A stretch of 64,000 bases of DNA from Paracentrotus lividus (Eukaryota > Echinodermata > Echinoidea > Camarodonta > Echinidae), in NCBI GenBank assembly GCA_940671915.1, contig CALNVZ010003426.1:33999635-34063634 (forward strand), in the 5' to 3' direction. Position numbers and translations under genes: made by a program. This document shows, one piece after another, positions 22,501-64,000 of this stretch. Below the pieces are notes generated by a model that saw only the letters and a program-made list of their open reading frames with translations, searched no databases and was not told the origin of the DNA. Position 1 is the stretch's first letter. Each line of letters begins with the position of its first letter.

Positions 22501-24009
22501 GACAAAAGAAAAGAGTAATATATCAAGAAATAAAAGAGGGTAAAAAAATAGATCACCATGGCTAAACCACAAATAGTGTACTTCTTCTTTTCATAAAACC
22601 CTGTTTAAAATCAAACAAACAAAAACATCTAAAAGTCATGCATTAAAGTCAAGTTACTGTTAATCTTGCATTGATAAGGCAGAATCTTGCAGCCAGGTTT
22701 ATTCCACACTATACATCTAAATGACGTTTGTTAAAAGCCAGAAGAGTATTAACTCACATACTTTTACAGTTTAACGCCCTTCTCGTTCTCAACCGTCAAT
22801 AACACTGAGTTACATTTGATATTACCCACTTAAATAACATTTTAATTTTTTAGAGTGTTGTTCTAAAAGACTTATCATTAATCATGGTCACATAATCATA
22901 GATGTGTTCATTATGAATATGTTAATTATAATGTATACATGTATATAATTCTAATAAAAAAGAATAACAAAATGATAAAATAATGAAGAATACATTGTGA
23001 ATTTCAATAAATATTGCAAATGGTACTATAGAGGTATAAGTACCATGTCTCTCTCTTTTCAAGACCTGTCAATCACAAAGTCACAACGAAATTAGTTCCC
23101 TTTCAGAATAAAAGGGCAAAAAAAGAATAATTGTCCAACATCTCAAAATTATCACATAATTGTAATTTAGAGTATTTCATATAATAAACCCATATGAGAT
23201 ACAGTTTACTCCTGTTATAACAAGCAAAGCAAGACTTTGTTTAACAAGGTGGTTTCTTCACAATTCCAAACATGTGAACATGTGTCTAATGTGATGCATT
23301 CACGATTACAGGATTACGTTAAATGAGGCCATTAGCTTGGTCCTAGGTATCCCACAATCACAGCAGTGAAATGTATAAGAAAAGACATTTATCATAAATA
23401 TGAAAGTTCACATTGAGTTAGTGCACAGCTTAATACCTAAACAACCCATAGAGGAATGTGTGGTGAAGTAATTGATGCAGGTATAAATGATCCCTCACAA
23501 AGCCACACTTACAAATGCAAGACAAAATGAGTGAGGGAAATGGCACATACTATTGCACATCTGCAAAAATGTTAATACCCTTTTCACAAATAAAAGTATG
23601 TTTTCCATCCTTTAAACAAAACACATGTCCTCTCTAACATGGTATGTATGCCTCAAATATGTTGTATACTTACTGAATATTTAGATAAGCACATCACCAA
23701 CATCATTTATTTCAAATATTGTGGTTTATCACTTGTATTTGCATGTATTTGTAATTTTAGAGGGATAAGTATTTTATCGGTATTTTATCTTGTGCATCAA
23801 AGTTTAGTAGATATTTTTATAAATATTTTTAATGACCAGATAGCACTGACCAAGTAATACTACTATACATACACATCCTTCATAATTATGTTTTAGTGAT
23901 TCTATGGTTGACTGGTTTCATTTATTCATTCATTCTGATTTTGGTACATTGTTAAGATCGGATAAGGTGAAAACTGATTAGTTTATCATATTTGAATAAC
24001 AATCTCACC

Positions 24010-24295
24010 TTCCTTTTTTTTTTTTTTTTTTTTTAAGTTATGAATGTTATAATTGTCATATCACATAAATTGCAACACTGGAATTACCTGGCTGGGATAT
24101 AAGTTAGGGCGGTCCGCGGACTATAGTTATTTAGTTAACTTTGCTCAATGCCTGGCAGCCCAGCCAGGTGATTCTAGTGTCTTTATATTTTTGTGTTCTT
24201 TATATCGATATGTTTTTATATGCAATCAATTTTATTTATATTGTATGTCATCTTTCTGCCAAATAAAATAATAATAATAATAATAATACTGAATT
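24010..24295 (+). mobile_element. Retroelement 3' end with (AAT)n tail
   Basis: A segment after a T-run (24015-24034) ends 'CTTTCTGCCAAATAAAATAA' followed by (TAA/AAT)n to 24289. The same 'GCCAAATAAAA' plus (AAT)n tail is present in the opposite orientation at 55384-55490. This is consistent with 5'-truncated non-LTR or SINE copies using a simple 3' repeat. Confidence 0.55.
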
Positions 24296-25742
24296 GTAGT
24301 AACATAGATTCCTGGAAATGGTAACAAGTTAAAGTTCCGCAAATAAGATGGACAAAATGGTGAAAATTTGAAAAAAAGACTTTTAAGCATGTTTAAAATT
24401 GTTATGTTGTAAAGCTTCTGAACTGTACACAAATTTTCAACTCTGAAATCATGTTTTACTTCTTCTTCTCAAAGTTCTGCTGAAAACTGAATTAATTCCG
24501 GGCAAAATCAATAAATAAGGCAAGATTTTAACACTTATCTCATAATTTCACAATAGCTGCAATTTAAGTCATTTGGCACCATTAGATATTACTTACATGT
24601 ATACATTGCAAATTTAAGCTCATTGCATTACTGTACAGAAGACTAGAATGAGTTCTAGGAGAGAGCAATTTCATGTGGTACATTAACAAAAAATAATTAA
24701 GTAAGATCGAGGCAACATGATAAGCATTGTATTTTTTTACGTTTATCTATTCCACTCTTACTTTAAAAAAAAAAAAAAAAATTATTATGGAGACCGAACA
24801 ACTTTTACCAGATATGGACCCTTTCCTCTTTCCCACTTTTTTCAAGAAAAGTTTAGAAGTTAAAATCTTTAAAACCTATAACAATACTCATTTATTTCTA
24901 AAATCAACCATTTAGAACGAGTTCTAGACAATGTCGTTTTACAATGCACATGCCTAGCTGGTATAGCTACCTAAACAACGGCAACATAAAAAAAATCTAA
25001 AATAATAGTACTTTTAATAAGGCATAATTAGCAGTAATCATGATTTAGTTATAGCCCTCTGAAAAAACATACTGACATGTAGGACTTATCCTTATACATG
25101 TAGCGATCAAAAGAAGAGATCATATTTTTTATATACATGTACTAGTTACCAAGTCAAAATGAAGCCAAAAGCTTACAAGGAACATTGAACAACTTGAAAA
25201 ATCTAGACAAATATTATATTTTTGCAGATTAATTTTTGCTCAATCTCTCAAAAGCAGGAGTGTCAGTGACCTCAATTAATGTGCTGAAAAAAAAACACAA
25301 CAGAAACGAGCTTTACAAAAACTGAAATTGAAAGAGTTCCATATACTTTTGTACACAGGCAGAAATGAAAAAGCTGAAAATCAAACCCCCCCCCCCAAAA
25401 AAAAAAAATGAACTCAGCTACAAAGCTGAACTAACACACCCCTGCCAAAGATAAATTTCTACGAACTGACGTGTGAGTTTTGGTAAAAGCAGCATAATCA
25501 AAGAATACAGTTGTCCAATAGTACCATATATTAAAATCTATGCTGGATAAACAAGTACATACAGGTATATCATAGGTGACTTGAAACATTATCTGGTCCC
25601 AGACAAAGCTTGAGATATAATACTGATATTAAAAAGCATGACATATATGTAGAGATGTCGTTTGGTCTGGCAGCAATTGCACAACATGATTTCTGTAAGG
25701 GTTTTTATTATCGCAAATACTGTTAGTTATGGCCACAAAAGT

Positions 25743-26010
25743 TGGGTCGTGTAGCCTAGTGGTTAGAGCATTGGACTCATAATTGGAAGGTCGTGAGTTC
25801 GAATCCCAGCTCGGCCATTATCTATACTTTAATTAAAAAAGGCCCAAGAGTAATTTCCGTCGTCTATAAGGTCAGCCACCAAGACTGATTAACTTAGACG
25901 TAAAATGGTTCTGATGTAATTGGTTATATATCAGCTTGGTGTTGCTAAGCTTTAAAAGCTGCTTTCCGAGTTTTTGGCTACATGAGTTACTTTAACAGAA
26001 ACAGAAAACA
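25743..26010 (+). mobile_element. SINE with tRNA(Met)-like head
   Basis: Positions about 25745-25817 fold as a 73-nt tRNA-like unit: A box TAGCCTAGTGG, anticodon-loop position CTCATAA (CAT), B box AGTTCGAATCC and a 3' A. There are mismatches in the acceptor, anticodon and T stems, and non-tRNA body sequence follows directly ('GGCCCAAGAGTAATTTCCG' and onward). It is therefore called a tRNA-derived SINE rather than a functional tRNA gene. End uncertain. Confidence 0.75.
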
Positions 26011-26826
26011 GAAAAGTCTGCTATTACTGCTATTCATAGTTTCACGAAATAGACTAAAACTTTTTTGTGGAATTAAGCCCTCTTAAATTTCTCCACCTTG
26101 TCCAGAATCTTGAAAAAAAAAACATCTGCATGCCCACACTTAGGTCTATTAATGCATCAGGTAAAATTGCTCTGTGCTAAATTTTGTACACTATCGGAAT
26201 TTCTAACTTCAACCCTCAACCCAACTCTATCCATACCTCACAGGAAATGTAAACAAAAACCAAGATTAAAATCCCTACCCTGTCTTTGACAACTTAAAAC
26301 ATTGAGCCGAGCACTCAATTTCCAAGTATATATTGATTAATTTAAATCTATTACATTCACATGGATTGCACAAAGCCGACAAGGTCATTTGTCTTTAATC
26401 TTGATTGGTCGCGATAAAATTTGCAATAATTTTTAGATGTGTTTTTAAGAGAACTCTATTTTCAAGAACCCTAAGGTATACCGGTACTAATAGTGAAAAA
26501 AGAACATCCCAGTCTAGCACAGCATTCCAGCTCATATACAAAATATTGCAATATTGCTATCGGTTACTGTCTTCTTGTAAGCCCTATTGATATACGCCTT
26601 TAAATAAGGTAAAAACACTGCAGTATTGAGGAATTTTCATATTAAGTAGTGACCATCTATTGTGAAGACATGAATGAAATATTACAGCTTGAGGGCTGCC
26701 AGAACATGTATTTAGAAAATAATATCTCAGTAACAGATACACCTTACTATCAAAAAGCATTGTCATCAATTTATTTGGTAATATGAATCAGCTGAAATGG
26801 AAAAAGCATTTTTATACAACATCAAA

Positions 26827-27128
26827 ATAATAATAATAATAATAATAGTTACATTTATATAGCGCTTAATACATATATCCACCTTGGTGTTTCTAAGCGC
26901 TTGTAGTGTTAACTAATTATTACCCGGTTTAGCTAGGCTACCCCGAAAGGTGCTCACAGCATTCAAGGAATTGCTTCCTACCGGTACCCATTCACCTCAC
27001 TTGGGTCAAGTACGGCAAATTTGCAGGTTGACACCTTGCCGAAGGATGCTAGTGGTATGGACGGGATTCGAACCGCGTACCTTGTGATCGTAAGTCCGCT
27101 GACTTATCCACTCGACCACACCACTCCT
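26827..27128 (-). mobile_element. SINE, minus orientation, tRNA-like head and (TTA)n tail
   Basis: On the minus strand the head (27126 to about 27050) reads TGGTGTGGTCGAGTGGATAA and later GCGGTTCGAATCCCGTCC, giving A and B boxes of the pol III promoter. The body ends with the paired 'AAGCGC' and 'GCGCTATATAAATG' motifs at about 26850-26905. The tail is (TTA)n, seen as AAT repeats at 26827-26847 on plus. Head, body and tail are all present, so this looks full length. Confidence 0.82.
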
Positions 27129-27690
27129 ATGTATATTATTGTCCAATGTATATTATTGTCCAATGTATATTATTGTCCAAATCATGACATGATGTAAAAT
27201 CAACTATGCTCAATTTGTTAAAAATCCTAGTAAAAAAATGAAGACATATATAATAATATTGTAAATCTGAGTATTACTGTTACTTTTATGTTATCTGATG
27301 ACAGCCAGAGGGCTGTTAACGTATATTGTTCAACACAAAGCTAAAGCTTGGTTACTCCGGACTTAATAAATGTTACAACGGTGTGAAGAGTAAAACATTT
27401 TAAATGTATCTTTAAGCTTACAGGATTTCCCCTTTTAGAGTTGTACACAATTTCAGTTTAATTTTGTTTTTTATCACATAGCTAGAGGCACAAGTTGGAG
27501 CTCTGGAACAGCATTCCACTACTTACAGACATCCTTCACTGCCTCTTCCTACCCAAGAATATACATGGCTTCCTTGGTAAGAGCTTGCTGTCTAATGCAA
27601 TCTGAATAGAATGATCCCTCCCGAGGAAGCGTGCACGAGGTACGAAATGGAATGAAATTGAATTTGGTGATTGGGGTAATATCGGGGAAA
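27129..27690. other. Intergenic; isolated exon-like segment
   Basis: A triplicated 'TGTATATTATTGTCCAA' lies at about 27129-27180. On plus, about 27482-27571 is open, preceded by 'TTTTTTATCACATAG' and followed by G|GTAAGAG, so it resembles an internal exon, but no partner exon or recognisable protein was found. Confidence 0.4.
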
Positions 27691-29380
27691 TATTTTCTGT
27701 GTACAACACTGTATTAATAACAGTGCAATCTGCTATGGTAATAATTTAACTGTGTAAAACACTGTGGTAATAGAACCTAGGTATGTAAAACACTGTGGTA
27801 ATTACACTAGTGTAAAACAATTTGGTAATAATACTTGTGTAAAACACTGTTTTAATAATACATGTGTTAAACACAGTGTTCATGATACTAGTGTAAAACA
27901 ATTTGTTGATAATACCTAGTATGTAAAACACTATGGTAAAAATACCAGTCCAATCCCCTGTGGTAATAATAACTGTGTACAACACAGGGGCGGATCTAGG
28001 TTTTTTCCAAGGGGGGGGTTGAGGGGATGAAAAAAAAATCTTGCGAGCGGAGCGAGCAAACGAGCGCGGAGCGCTGAGTTTTAGACAATCCCCGACTTAT
28101 AGGCCTATACTGACTAAAACGAGGAATTATTTAACAATTTTAGAGTTGGAGTTATTTTGTGGCATTATGATAGGCAGCGAGCGCGAAGCGCGAGCCGAAA
28201 TTTTGGGTTATAAAAGATATATTGGAATAAATAAAGGGGCACTTTTTTAGTATTAATTAATTTTTTAAAAAGATAATTGTGTATTGTAGACCCTATTAAG
28301 TATCTGCGAGCGCGAAGCGCGAGCTGAAATTTTGAACTCAAATTGAAGTTATTTGTGCATTATGATTTAGTATCAGCGAGCGCGAAGCGCGAGCCGAAAA
28401 TATTGGATTTTAAAAGATATATGAAATAAATAAAGGGGCACTTTTTAGTATTAATTAATTTTTTTTTTAGCGGAGCGCGAGTTTTAGACAATCCCCGATT
28501 TATAGGCCTATACTGACCTAAACGAGGAATTATTTAAACAATTTTAGAGTTGGAGTTATTTTGTGCATTATGATAGGCAGCGAGCGCGAAGCGCGAGCCG
28601 AAAATTTGGGTTATAAAGATATATTGGAATAAATAAAGGGGCACTTTTTTGTATTAATTAATTTTTAAAAGATAATTGTGTATTGTATACCCTATTAAGT
28701 ATCTGCGCGAGCGCGAAGCGCGAGCTGAAAATTTTGAACTCAAAATTGAAGTTATTTGTGCATTATGATTTTAGTATCAGCGAGCGCGAAGCGCGAGCCC
28801 GAAAATATTGGGTTTTAAAAGATATATGGAATAAATAAAGGGGCACTTTCTAGTATTAATTAATTTTTTTTTAGATAATTGTGTATTGTAGACCCTATAA
28901 GTATCTGCGAGCGCGAAGCGCGAGCCGAAAATTTTGAGCTCAAAATTTGAGTTATTTGTGCATTATAATTTAGTATCCGCGAGCGCGAAGCGCGAGCCGA
29001 AAATATTGGGTTTTAAAAGATATATGGAATTAATAAACAGGCACTTTCTAGTACTTTCTATTTGTTCGCCCACCCTCCTCTCCTCCCCCCCCCCCAAAAG
29101 AAATAAAATAATAATAATGATGATGATAATGATAAATAAAATAAATACATAAATAAAATAAAATAAAATTACATAAGTTAAAAAAAAAGATAAGATTAAA
29201 AAAAAAAAAAAAAAATGGTCCCGGATTTTTTTTGGGGGGTTGCAACCCCCCCAACCCCCCCTCTAGATCCGCTTCTGCACACTGTGTTAATGATAGAAGT
29301 GAAAAACAATTTGGTAATAATACCTGTGTAAAACACTGTGGTAATAAAAACTGTGTAAAACAATTTGGCAGTTTAAGTGA
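27690..29380. repeat. Minisatellite 'GTGTAAAACACTGTGGTAAT' interrupted by a 1.3-kb element
   Basis: Units of about 25-32 bp, variants of 'AATACCTGTGTAAAACACTG' with 'TGGTAATAAT', occupy 27690-27984 and resume at 29278-29380. The 27985-29277 element sits between. The two flanks belong to one array. Confidence 0.8.
27985..29277. mobile_element. Non-autonomous element with 'CAGGGGCGGATCTAG' termini and internal higher-order satellite
   Basis: Left terminus CAGGGGCGGATCTAG (27985-27999); right terminus CTAGATCCGCTTCTG (29263-29277) is its inverted copy with 2 mismatches. Next to the ends are G-rich and C-rich runs. The interior is a satellite: the core GCGAGCGCGAAGCGCGAGC recurs about 8 times between 28168 and 29000 in alternating spacings of about 70 and 130 bp. 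A roughly 400-bp higher-order unit is repeated (about 28064-28470 and 28471-28860, plus a partial third). No coding capacity. No clear target duplication because it lies in repeat DNA. Confidence 0.75.
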
Positions 29381-29540
29381 ATGTCAAATTTTTGTGAGAC
29401 ACCAAGCGCAAGGCACCATGAACCACTGCTGAGGTGCCATACAAGCCATCATCGTCATCGTCGTCAATATCATCATCATCATCGTTGTCGTCATTATCAT
29501 TGCATTGTAATAGTCCGATTTGGAGTCCATCAATCTATTT

Positions 29541-60071
<30,531 letters not shown>

Positions 60072-60420
60072 TTCTCTTCAAGTTCGAACAGTAAGCTTTA
60101 GATTTCCGACGCTTTTCTTGATAACAAAATCGGAACTTTTTCCGAGTTTCTGCAGTATGCGGCGCGTAATATACATACACGGTACATGCGTTCACAAAAT
60201 GCTGTAAAACGTTGAAAAGTACAATGCAATGTATGTCACGTGTGTGTATTTACATCTAGCGCGATATCTGCTTGCAAGCAAAAGCGTTCCCACCACACAG
60301 GTTTATCAAGGTACGCAGGATGCCACACATATTTGGTTCTCCGAGACCTATGACGTCATACACTTGTATTATTGCTCAATAGAGACCTCATCGAATCCAC
60401 CGTGATGCCACATCTATTTT
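60072..60420 (-). promoter_or_regulatory. Presumed promoter/5' UTR of the choline kinase gene
   Basis: Region directly upstream of the kinase start. It includes a CACGTG E-box ('TCACGTGTG', about 60237) and CpG-containing 'GCGGCGCGTAATATACATA'. TATA-like 'TATATTACG' on the minus strand is present but its use is unproven. Assigned only from position. Confidence 0.45.
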
Positions 60421-61490
60421 TTATAGATAGTCTTTTTACACGTAGGTTGAGAAAAATTGGCTCACTTCCAAAAATTCCCCACCCTTGTTTCTCGAAATAA
60501 CCATATACCGGTACGTAATTTACGTCATCATGGAATTTCATGGGAAAAATAATTTTATGTTTTGTTTGGGCTCATCATCATCTCATCATCATCATCTGGA
60601 ATTTATTTAGCATATTAACCCTATTGTCATTTTCATCATGATGCCCAAATGATAAGGGTGGTCCAGGCTGAAATTCAGATAGTTTGAAATGTACCGTAAA
60701 ATATAACAACTCAATGAATTTTATTTTTTAGTTTTTTTTTTTTTAGTTTTGCATTTCCCCCCATACAACAATGCATAGTCTCATGCACATTCAATGATAA
60801 ACTGATAGATCTCAAACATTCCATAAAGAGTATTCATGGAGCAGAAATTTGAATAATAGTTATTTCATATAGTCTAAAATACAAAAGAAAAAGTGGGTCA
60901 GTGACATCATCAGCTTGCTCACTGAATATGCATGAGATTATACATAAAACTATTTTATCAAAACAATGCAAAACTTAAAAAAAAAAAATCATAACTTTGT
61001 TATTTTTCATCCGATCTGTGGAAAAGATTGCCAATATTAAATTTTCAATTCCTCATCGATCAGGAACGAACAACATGAAACAATAGTAGTGTTCGAATGC
61101 GCAAATGTATTTGCATTATGTCATTACGTGCATTGCATAGTTATTTATATACTCCAATTTTTTTCTCCATGAAATCAGAAATATATATCGGAAACGGAAT
61201 TATTGATTTAAATTTAAAAATAATAAATCATGATTGTTGGATGCTTAAAAAGATAAATATTTCGTTTAGATATCATTAAAGAAATGACATAGTTCATATC
61301 GATTTTAATCACACAAAATTAGAAGGAAAACTCCTCTCAGTTAACCATTTTAAAGGAAAGGGAAAGGAGTTCACCTTTAGGCTATTGATTGATTGGTTTA
61401 TTCCACCTGACTGCTAAGGTGCTTATAAAGGGCTAATATAACTCATATAAGTATAACCATAAGCAGACGGCTTTAAGGTTTATCACTTCA
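60421..61490. other. Intergenic upstream of the kinase gene
   Basis: Contains a short CATCAT stretch (60570-60596) and A/T-runs. Inverted pair 'TTTTATTTTTTAGTTTTTTT' / 'AAAACTTAAAAAAAAAAAA' around 60720-60990 suggests a degraded fold-back element: 'CTCATGCACATTCAATGA' near 60780 versus 'TCACTGAATATGCATGAGA' near 60917. No gene recognised. Confidence 0.5.
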
Positions 61491-61499
61491 AATTCAGTT

Positions 61500-63610
61500 C
61501 AAATTTATTTTACATCCTCAATAAAAAACATATACATAGAATAATTATACAAGAAAATTTGAAGAAAAAAAAACCATACAAAATAATATTTATGAGAATG
61601 TGGGGCCAACAAAAAAGAGCATATAGCCTTATAAGACGTTGACCCCAACAGCTAAATACATAACATACATTAAACAAAACATGAAACACATACATTAAAA
61701 ACAGCGTAGCTCTACAAAAATATATTTAAGAATGTAAGAAAACAAACTTATAAGATGTTGTTTATAATTACGTTTAAAAGAATTAAGAGTTCGGCAGGTT
61801 TTAAAAGAATGAGGTATATTAAAAGGAAAAGGGCCTTTAAAGAAAATTGGATTACAAGAGATTGAGGTTCGAACTAAAGGTAAATGGTAATGAAATAAAC
61901 TGCGAGTATTGTGTTGATGAAACGAAAAATTAAGGCAAAACTTAGACAAAATAGAATCAGGAATGAGCGATTTGGAGCAAAGAAACAGAACTATTGCAAT
62001 ATTATATCTATTTATATCACACAAATTAAGTAATTTGAGATTTTGAAAAAGTGGCAAAGCTAGGTATATGGGCATACTAAGTAGTGTTGCAATTTATCCT
62101 TAAGGCCTTTTTCTGAAGTATATACACTGTAAAAAATATTTGTATTTTTCATGTTTTTTATACAGCAAATCTGCTGTCAGCAGAGTCGCCATAAAAAAAA
62201 ATGCAATTTTAAAAACAATTTTGTTGTAAATTTCTCCTGCAAATAATTACGTGAGAAATTCAAAATATACATCAGAAGTACATTTGTTCCGTTTTAACCA
62301 AATATGTAAGCTATAGAACTCTAATGATTTATTTTCTTCCCTATCTTTAATTATTAGAGGAGAAATTTACAACAAAACCGTTATTTTAAATTACACATTT
62401 GTATGGCGACTCTGCTGACATCACTTTTCTGTAATTTTTTTTACCGTGTAATAATCTATTGATAAAGTAATCAGAGGAGTTTGACCAAATAATATTGCAG
62501 TAATTAATATGTGAGACAATTAAAGCATAACATAACGTAATCAAAATATATTGTGGAAAGTGTTTTAATCTAATAGATATATAGGATACCCAAGTGCACC
62601 TTTAGATACACGATTACAAACGACACCAATGTGTTCATGCCATGAAAGTTTATCATCAATATATACTCCTAAAATTTTTTAAAATGGAACACATTGACTA
62701 CTTGAATTGTTGAATTTAATTTCCACTCTGTCTTTCTAAAAAAATTCTTTGTAAATATCATAAATTTTGTCTTCGTGATGTTCGAAACTAATCGATTGTT
62801 AATTAACCATTTATTTAGTTTTTCTAATTCATTATTGAAACTATTTTGCAAAGAAACAATATTGTGATGAAACATGAACACACTGGTGTCGTCAGCATAT
62901 AAAATAAAATGTAATCATTTAAAAGAATTGCAAATATCATTAAAAGGCCTATATGTAAAAAAAGTAACGGGCCAAGTATAAAGATCCTTGGGGTACTCCG
63001 CATCGAATCAGTTTCAAATAAGAATCAACAGACTGATACAAACTGAAAACGATATGATAGATAATTATTGAAAAGTTCCCAAGGTAAGCCACGTAATCCA
63101 TAGGCATAAAGTTTTTTTTCGTCATTAATATATAGAATGGTCTAAAGTATCGAATGCCTTGCTTAAATCGATAAATAAACCAATCATATATATTTTTTGG
63201 AATCAATGGAATCAGAAAAATAAAATCAAGAAGAGCCATTGATGCGGAATAATCCTTATACGGAAGCCATACTGACCATTGTGTAAAATATTACATGAGG
63301 TGAGAAATTGGTAAAGCCTTTTCTACAAACATTGTTCAAAGATCTTTGAAAATACAGGTAAAACTGAAATTGGACGATAATTTGAAACGTCATCTTCACG
63401 TCCGTTTTTAAAAACAGGAATGACCTTCGCTATTTTGAGCTTATCAGGAAAGAGACCTTTAGAAATAAACAAATTAAATATTGAACAAAGAGGTGAGCTA
63501 ATGATTGGAATTATTTTCTTAACAACACTAACATCAATTCCATCATATCCCAGGGAATTGGAGTCCGGGATTAACCAAAAGGCACTATAGTCAGGCATAT
63601 TCCAAAAGGA
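61500..63610 (-). mobile_element. Non-LTR retrotransposon, 5'-truncated ORF2 (RT and C-terminal region)
   Basis: Minus-strand RT blocks in order: GREDDVSNYRPISVLPVFSK (about 63395-63330), LFIDLSKAFDTLDHS (about 63190-63140, catalytic motif A), RCGVPQGS (about 63000), YADD in FILYADDTSVFMF (about 62905-62870), then LNKWLINNRLVSNITKTKFM. The C-terminal part (62075-61710) includes HQHNTRS and PFNIPHSFKTCRTLNSFKR, as in Jockey/CR1-group elements. Several frameshifts; endonuclease and ORF1 absent (truncated near 63610). A MITE interrupts it at 62125-62448. Clade not resolved. Confidence 0.85.
62125..62448. mobile_element. TA-flanked MITE inserted in the non-LTR element
   Basis: CACTGTAAAAAATATTTGTA at the left and 'TGTAATTTTTTTTACCGTG' at the right are inverted; TA at 62123-62124 and 62449-62450. 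Second inverted pair inside: 'CTGCTGTCAGCAGAGTCGCC' vs 'GGCGACTCTGCTGACATCA', and 'TTTTGTTGTAAATTTCTCCT' vs 'GGAGAAATTTACAACAAAAC'. 324 bp, non-coding. Confidence 0.88.
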
Positions 63611-63802
63611 AACATATATTATAAGGGGGAAGGTTGGATAGCATATTATTTAATCAAATGCATTTCCATAAATCCACCGATTTTTTAAATTTTTTTATTT
63701 GTTTTGTTTTGTTTGTTTTTTGTTCAATATAACAAAATCACGTTTAGGGAACCGTCATGTTAATGCAAAGCTTGAATATGCCCCTATATAGTTTTTGTTT
63801 TG

Positions 63803-63833
<31 letters not shown>

Positions 63834-64000
63834 TTCATTATTTTTTTCCCCCTCCAATATAGGCCCAATCGGAGAATTTAAAAACAAGTTTTCCTTTGCT
63901 CTGGTCTCTTTTCATTACTCTATAAATTAAACTGAAATGTAACTTTTGTAAACTTATGTTGGGAATTGGGGGCTTAATTATATTTGAGCCTATGAAAAAA
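63611..64000. other. Low-complexity right edge
   Basis: (TTTTG)n pentamer array at 63794-63832 and related T/G-rich tracts (63690-63720), then AT-rich sequence. No gene recognised. Confidence 0.8.

Larger units (their letters stand above)
21122..25740. other. Gene-free AT-rich stretch between converging genes
   Basis: No coding exon recognised on either strand. On the minus strand an overlapping AATAAA run at about 21320-21335 could be a distal polyadenylation signal, and the region may be 3' UTR or downstream sequence of the kinase gene. Contents: a DR1-type repeat copy (about 22283-22500), a left MITE end (23202 onward), and a retroelement 3' tail (24010-24295). GAGA-rich purine sequence lies at 22080-22260. 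Confidence 0.5.

Noticed and set aside
25745..25817. 73-nt tRNA(Met)-like fold
   Set aside because: Mismatches in acceptor, anticodon and T stems and a continuous non-tRNA body show it is a SINE head, not a functional tRNA gene.
27482..27571. Possible plus-strand internal exon
   Set aside because: Good splice-like borders but no partner exon, no recognised protein and a position between two converging genes; not enough to call a gene.

Overview
This is a eukaryotic, animal nuclear window. All three protein-coding genes are split by GT-AG introns, most of the sequence is AT-rich intron or intergenic DNA, and it is crowded with transposable elements. The repeat content (an Ngaro-type tyrosine-recombinase retrotransposon, CR1-like elements, many fold-back MITEs with TA or TTAA target sites, tRNA-derived SINEs) and the protein sequences suggest an echinoderm, most likely a sea urchin. 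That assignment is an inference from memory, not from a search.

Genes: (1) minus strand 10175-2418, NOSIP (nitric oxide synthase-interacting protein / U-box E3 ligase), 8 exons and a complete 297-aa frame. (2) plus strand 10427-19309, POLR1F/TWISTNB (RNA polymerase I subunit RPA43), 4 coding exons and 509 aa, divergent from NOSIP across a 251-bp intergenic region. (3) minus strand 60071-29541, choline/ethanolamine kinase, 9 coding exons and a complete 398-aa frame. Its first exon lies 22.8 kb upstream of the second, so positions 37166-59949 are a single intron. POLR1F and the kinase converge, with a gene-free stretch at 19310-29540 that probably includes both 3' UTRs.

Mobile DNA: POLR1F intron 2 holds a degenerate CR1-like element with a PHD-finger ORF1, itself apparently inserted into a TA-flanked TIR DNA transposon. 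Kinase intron 1 holds a complete but decayed Ngaro-like element (42787-49400) with the diagnostic A1...B1-A2-B2 split direct repeats, zinc knuckle, RT, RNase H and tyrosine recombinase remnants. It also holds several large fold-back elements, a DR1-motif repeat, a 1.6-kb element with a 6-bp target duplication, and a 2.6-kb mosaic of 'AGCTCGCGCTTCGCGCTCGC' satellites. A non-LTR retrotransposon RT (minus strand) lies at 61500-63610, upstream of the kinase. The first 2.4 kb hold a CAT/ATC microsatellite, a MITE and a minisatellite whose unit includes the last codons of NOSIP.

The three genes are housekeeping genes with no evident shared pathway (ubiquitin/RNA-processing related, rRNA transcription, phospholipid synthesis). 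The unusual content is the repeat architecture around and inside them.
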